DNA of 64,000 nt, taken from positions 1,125,412-1,189,411 of the forward strand of contig NW_006920417.1 in NCBI RefSeq assembly GCF_000344685.1. Direction: 5' to 3'. The notes beneath the pieces were generated by a model, which was not told where the DNA came from, made no database searches, and was given only the letters and a program-made list of their open reading frames with translations. The DNA is from Gloeophyllum trabeum ATCC 11539. Its lineage: Eukaryota; Basidiomycota; Agaricomycetes; Gloeophyllales; Gloeophyllaceae. Positions 59,408 to 64,000 of this stretch are shown one piece after another (positions within the stretch are counted from its first letter, which is position 1; each line of letters opens with the position of its first letter). Made by a program: the position numbers and the translations under genes.

Positions 59408-60829
59408 GATGCCGCCCTAGGAACTTGGACTCGCAAGCCGCGTGCGCGAGAGTATAACAGGAATGAAACAGAGAATTAAAGGATAGTAACAGTGTTTCGG
59501 CTTGCTCCAGCAAAAGACGTAGCCGACAGACGCAGTCCAGAGTTAGAAAACAGGCAAAGAAAAGGGAACGGAGGGAAGCGGGAGAGTAGAACTGCAGCAC
59601 AGGTCGTCGCAGAGGTTAAAGGATGAGAACCGTGAGCGCTCGTTACGCCGTTACAAGTCGTTACAGCCACTGTGGCACGTGGCACGTCGCCCCGCCGTCA
59701 GGCCTGGGGACCAACCTTACGAGGTCGGCGTGACTCGGTAGAGAAAGCCAGGTAAAGAGGAGCCAACACACACTCCAACACAGATTTGATCACAGTCCGA
59801 CCGGTACCCGCGTTAGCGGTGGGAGGGAAAGGACAAGACTTTGATTCGCGTTTCGTAGTTTTATGGACTCTTACTCTACCAGACTTCTGCCCGCTGCCGG
59901 CATGCCATTTCTCAGGTCGCATGAACATAGAAGTCAATAGATACCCAGCAGAATTGACATGCGGCCGGTCTTAGCGCAGATTATCTAGGATGCCCTGCGA
60001 GGGAATCCGAGACGGAGAGACAACTCACTAAGAGCGGAGCCTCCGCTGGCCTCTGGCTTTGCGCCAACAACACATCACGACCTATCACGACCCAATCGAA
60101 TCAGCACATGACATGGCATTTCCAGTGATCCGTACCCACATCGTGGTAAGCTTCTTGTCGTGCGCGACCGAAGGAAGCTCCATTGTACGAGCCGCTGCAG
60201 TAAGAGTAGATGCCCGGGATGGATAGCTCATCAAATAAGGCTGTGCACTGACATACTGGAAGTCAACTCACACGTCCCCCGACGATGTCGAACATCGTTA
60301 CCAAGAGACTTCTCGGCAATCCAGCAGTTGTCTTCGTACAGAATGCTAAATTCGTCGCAGGATTTACAAGTAGGCCAACGTACGCCGAGAACAGAGCGCA
60401 AACGGCGGCTAGCTGAGTCCGAACTCAGGGATGGCGGGAGCAGATGGAAGACATACCGCATTCAGAACGAAGTCAGAGGCGCACCCAGCCCTGAATATAG
60501 AGAATCCCGCACGATCCCATTCAGCAGGGAAATTCACGAACCTTCCTATGAAGTTCAGTATCAGCGGTTCCGGGCATGCTTTCAATCTTTCCGAAGCGCA
60601 GTTTTGGCAGAGAAACCAGACGTACCGCACGTATACATATGGATGGACGAGACACGTATACGCGCAACTTCGCAGGTGAGTATAGTACGGGCGGAGCGGC
60701 GCCAAGTAACGATATTCCTAGGATTAACACATTATAGCGGCAATAACGGGCGAGTCCGACAATTCTTAACCCAGAGTCAGCGTCTGCACGGCTGCTTCAG
60801 AGAAGACCGGTTACCTACGTGTACACTCT
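59408..60829. other. Intergenic with possible unrecognised coding on minus strand
   Basis: On the minus strand 60640-60130 has a plausible splice chain: FIGRFVNFPAEWDRAGFSIF to DFVLNA (donor GTATGT at about 60469), then LAAVCALFSAYVGLLVNPAT to FDIVGG, then SIPGIYSYCSGSYNGASFGR. The conserved-looking flow suggests real or once-real coding, but I cannot name a family, nor find its start or end. The remainder shows nothing. Confidence 0.3.
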
Positions 60830-62339
60830 TCAAGCCCACTTGATACCACCTTTACCCCAATTAACAGTACACCTCCAGGCCTCCTCCGCAGTTTTATCCA
60901 CCGACCTACTGAGCATCCAACCGTTCTCACTTCCAGCCAAAAACATATCTTCCCGGATATCGAGTTCTTCCGGTTCCCCGACAGCATTCTTTTCGTTGTC
61001 TCTAGTCCCAGGCGTGCTGAGGAATGACACTGTCCTTGGTGAAGGTGCAAAAGTGATACTCTCAGCCCCGGCATCATTCGGCAGATGATAGAGCTGCGCG
61101 AAACATGAAAGTGGATAAACGTTGCGGACGGTCATGTGAAACCAGCGATACCTTGACGGAGGTGCCTGCGGGAGGAGCGACGCCAGTTTCGAGAGATATC
61201 GTACCGCGAGCTGGGTCCCCGGACATGATCCTGTACACCTGCTGAAGCTAGGGTGACCTCTCAGAATCGCCTGCTATACTCTGCTCAAATATATAACTTG
61301 CTTTGTTATTCTTTGTAACACCGAGGAAGTATACCTCGTCTTGAGCCAGGCTGTCGCTCGCAGCATTGGACCGTATGGCATTGAGCAATATCCCGGCGGG
61401 GTTAGAGTTGTCCAGTTCTTGTACTAAGTTCCCGTCCGATCTGGACCAGGGGCCCTGATTAGTGTCAGACATGGGACTTGGCCGCAGAATTAAACCTGGT
61501 TATTTGGTACAGGGGCGTGATTTCTCGCAGACCGTGGAAGTCTACGCTGGAGGCAGTATTGCTTTTCGTGGTGGCTATGCCTACCGCACCATCCGAGTAT
61601 ATCTGCCCGTCGTGAAAGAGAGTTACAGGCCTTCCAGTGATGAAGGGAGTCGAGGATGCTAGGAGACCGAGCTTGGGGGAGCTCCACAGTCAACGTCAGA
61701 GCCCGCGGCGAGATGCGCATTCACCTTATTAGCATTCGGAAGGGCATTCAGAGCATTGTTCAACCCTTCCGGCGCGAGGTCAGAGAAATACGCAACGCCC
61801 TTGACGGTTTCCGGGCTGTATGCGGTGGCGTCACTGCACGAAGCTCAGGAGGATGGCAGTACTGCCGACCTTAGGCCCCTCAGCTCTTGTGGCAGCTCGT
61901 TACCGCCTAGGTCTCGCTTCCACACGTCCTCCCAGTTGACGTCTTCCTTCAGACCCACCGAGTATGTGCCAGGCGGCGGGGAAGTCTCCCCCTTCTTCCG
62001 GAACGCGTGCCAGCGGCCTACTTGCGGTTCGGCTCGGCCGGGAATGGTAGATCGGAAGGCGGTAGTAGCAGACTTGTCAAAGACCGCCAAGCTGCAAGAT
62101 ATGCGAGGGACGTTGCTCTTGAGCCAAGGAGACACCGAGGACGATAGACATCCGACATTCCGATTCGAAAAGGAGGTCAAACTGGACACGATGGCCGACA
62201 GCTCAGACTCGGAGTGGGCGTCCGCCGACAGCGCGAAGAATAATACGTTTTCTCTGTATACCTGGGGCAGGCGAGACAGGTGTCGAGCCAGCTGCACAGA
62301 TTTCGAAAACAGTACAGTGCTCGTGTGTAAGATTGCCAT
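60830..62339 (-). CDS. FIST-domain protein
   Basis: Six exons on the minus strand: 62339-61870, 61833-61725, 61671-61496, 61440-61302, 61238-61152 and 61093-60830; 414 residues in phase. FIST domains are ligand-sensing modules related to signal transduction; fungal members are uncharacterised. Evidence: MAILHTSTVLFSKSVQLARH, LFFALSADAHSESELSAIV, STIPGRAEPQVGRWHAFRK, YFSDLAPEGLNNALNALPNA, then the C-terminal half with LLASSTPFITGRPVTLFHDG, GAVGIATT, DNSNPAGILLNAIRS and YRIMSGDPARGTISLETG. Two unusual introns: 61834-61869 is only 36 nt, and 61239-61301 begins GCAAGT (GC-AG), with no in-frame GT option. The C-terminal ~90 residues (from SVKLYHLP) are typical of the family. Upstream of 62339 nothing extends the frame convincingly. 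Confidence 0.85.
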
Positions 62340-63101
62340 GATGGGGGCAGCTAGGACATAGACGGGCTCCTCCCGGTTATTACAGTAAGATTTTCACTGC
62401 CCTGGACCAAGATTTTCCGTACGGATATTTGGAGGGAAAGATGCCGAGGTATTCCAGTGTCCTGTCGGTGTGATCCCGTCAAATTCCATGTAATGGTCGG
62501 ACAGGTGGGCGCCTGTGGGCGCTTCTCCTTCGTCTGGCGAAGTCACATGACCGTGTCGACAGCCACAACTCCTGGGGGTGGGCAACGCCGCGTCTGAATG
62601 CGTACTATTTGTACATGTTTGGCTCGGGCTTAAACGCGATTTGGCAGTGACCAACTGCTGTCGGACAACGTTGTGCCCCCGCTATTGCCTTTTCAAGCAG
62701 ATTTAAGTCACAGATTTGCACAAAAAGATCATTACTAGTGCCTGTTCAGTGAATTTTTGGGAAATTGCTGATAGTTAAATAAATAGTGTAAAAAAAGTTA
62801 CCCAATGGACAATCTGGGTTGAACACGCACAAGAGCTTACTTGATAGAGCACTTCTCATGTTTGAAGCTAGACGTGAAAGTGAGTCTACGAGCCAGCACA
62901 GTGTCCACGGTAGTCGACTGAAGAAAAGTGATTTGGCGCGAGACGCGGTGTGACAGTGATGTGACTAGGGCGAATGCCCGGGAGTTCTGTCATTTTATTA
63001 GTTCTGACATTTAATCATAGGCTTACCTTTGGGTATGACTATGTTATATACACTCATTAGTGCCTGCTTAGACCTCAGAAGAGTGAGGTGATTGTGTATG
63101 G
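62340..63101. other. Gene-free, contains left copy of gap-flanking repeat
   Basis: No family-like ORF. The 222 bp at 62759-62980 recur at 63781-64000 after the N run. Confidence 0.5.
62759..62980 (+). repeat. Direct repeat, left copy
   Basis: Starts GGGAAATTGCTGATAGTTAA and ends GGCGAATGCCC. Identical to 63781-64000 except for small indels around the AT-rich AAATAGTGTAAAAAAAG stretch. Confidence 0.9.
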
Positions 63102-63780
63102 NNNNNNNNNNNNNNNNNNNNNNNNNNNNNNNNNNNNNNNNNNNNNNNNNNNNNNNNNNNNNNNNNNNNNNNNNNNNNNNNNNNNNNNNNNNNNNNNNNN
63201 NNNNNNNNNNNNNNNNNNNNNNNNNNNNNNNNNNNNNNNNNNNNNNNNNNNNNNNNNNNNNNNNNNNNNNNNNNNNNNNNNNNNNNNNNNNNNNNNNNNN
63301 NNNNNNNNNNNNNNNNNNNNNNNNNNNNNNNNNNNNNNNNNNNNNNNNNNNNNNNNNNNNNNNNNNNNNNNNNNNNNNNNNNNNNNNNNNNNNNNNNNNN
63401 NNNNNNNNNNNNNNNNNNNNNNNNNNNNNNNNNNNNNNNNNNNNNNNNNNNNNNNNNNNNNNNNNNNNNNNNNNNNNNNNNNNNNNNNNNNNNNNNNNNN
63501 NNNNNNNNNNNNNNNNNNNNNNNNNNNNNNNNNNNNNNNNNNNNNNNNNNNNNNNNNNNNNNNNNNNNNNNNNNNNNNNNNNNNNNNNNNNNNNNNNNNN
63601 NNNNNNNNNNNNNNNNNNNNNNNNNNNNNNNNNNNNNNNNNNNNNNNNNNNNNNNNNNNNNNNNNNNNNNNNNNNNNNNNNNNNNNNNNNNNNNNNNNNN
63701 NNNNNNNNNNNNNNNNNNNNNNNNNNNNNNNNNNNNNNNNNNNNNNNNNNNNNNNNNNNNNNNNNNNNNNNNNNNNNNNN
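63102..63780. other. Assembly gap (679 N)
   Basis: Run of undetermined bases. Any reading frames through it are meaningless. Confidence 0.98.
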
Positions 63781-64000
63781 GGGAAATTGCTGATAGTTAA
63801 ATAAATAGTAGTAAAAAAGTACCCAATGGACAATCTGGGTTGAACACGCACAAGAGCTTACTTGATAGAGCACTTCTCATGTTTGAAGCTAGACGTGAAA
63901 GTGAGTCTACGAGCCAGCACAGTGTCCACGGTAGTCGACTGAAGAAAAGTGATTTGGCGCGAGACGCGGTGTGACAGTGATGTGACTAGGGCGAATGCCC
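63781..64000 (+). repeat. Direct repeat, right copy
   Basis: Begins immediately after the gap and runs to the window edge; matches 62759-62980. May continue beyond the window. Confidence 0.9.

Noticed and set aside
63088..63873. ORFs through the N run
   Set aside because: Translations of undetermined bases.
1..64000. CRISPR arrays, rRNA or tRNA genes, phage or bacterial operons
   Set aside because: No repeat-spacer array, no rRNA or tRNA structure and no prokaryotic gene organisation was seen; all coding is intron-rich and fungal.

Overview
This window is fungal nuclear DNA, almost certainly from an agaricomycete basidiomycete (a mushroom or polypore relative). The evidence is a high density of 42-94 nt GT-AG introns with CTAAC/CTGAC-type branch points, several basidiomycete protein families (single-pass Ser/Gly-rich membrane proteins, CHAT-domain proteins, F-box/LRR genes, adenylate-forming reductases, oligopeptide transporters), and many short TIR elements. 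Nothing bacterial, plasmid-like or CRISPR-like is present. I rebuilt most gene models by hand from splice sites, reading-frame phase and family motifs.

Layout. 1-1000: 5' end of a Ty1/copia retrotransposon (gag start and LTR, minus strand), abutting a 5'-truncated TAP-like serine hydrolase (1005-2473, +). 2.5-10.4 kb: a repeat-rich block with two decayed related F-box/LRR genes (minus), each interrupted by the same MITE family in opposite orientation, plus a 1.5 kb TIR element and a GGAGAC-rich TIR element. 11.6-13.2 kb: a Ser/Gly-rich single-pass membrane protein (-). 13.2-16.2 kb: no gene I can support. 16.2-17.6 kb: a protein-kinase-fold gene (-). 17.6-20.5 kb: nothing recognised. 20.5-22.3 kb: a membrane-anchored histidine acid phosphatase (-). 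23.0-26.3 kb: a MITE, then a CHAT-domain pseudogene carrying a 686 bp TIR element and a tiny palindrome flanked by a 10 bp duplication.

26.5-33.7 kb is a compact housekeeping block: a bicarbonate/borate transporter (-) diverging from the nuclear exosome nuclease Rrp6 (+), which converges on an Iwr1-type RNA polymerase II import factor (-). 34.5-36.7 kb is a decayed adenylate-forming reductase. 37.2-42.6 kb holds two tandem MFS transporters with the same exon architecture. 44.8-48.9 kb is a 29-exon oligopeptide transporter. 50.0-51.5 kb is an F-box gene. 52.1-53.9 kb is a family III CoA-transferase and 54.3-55.4 kb is electron-transfer flavoprotein beta, a possible mitochondrial acyl-CoA metabolism pair. 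55.7-59.4 kb is a long RING-H2 E3 ligase (-). 60.8-62.3 kb is a FIST-domain protein (-). The end holds a 679 N assembly gap flanked by a ~220 bp direct repeat.

The genes do not form one system. The most notable sequence-level observations are a 6 nt and an 8 nt microexon in two unrelated genes, four GC-AG introns in 64 kb, and the palindromic insertion in the CHAT pseudogene. I did not find a convincing undescribed multi-gene system.
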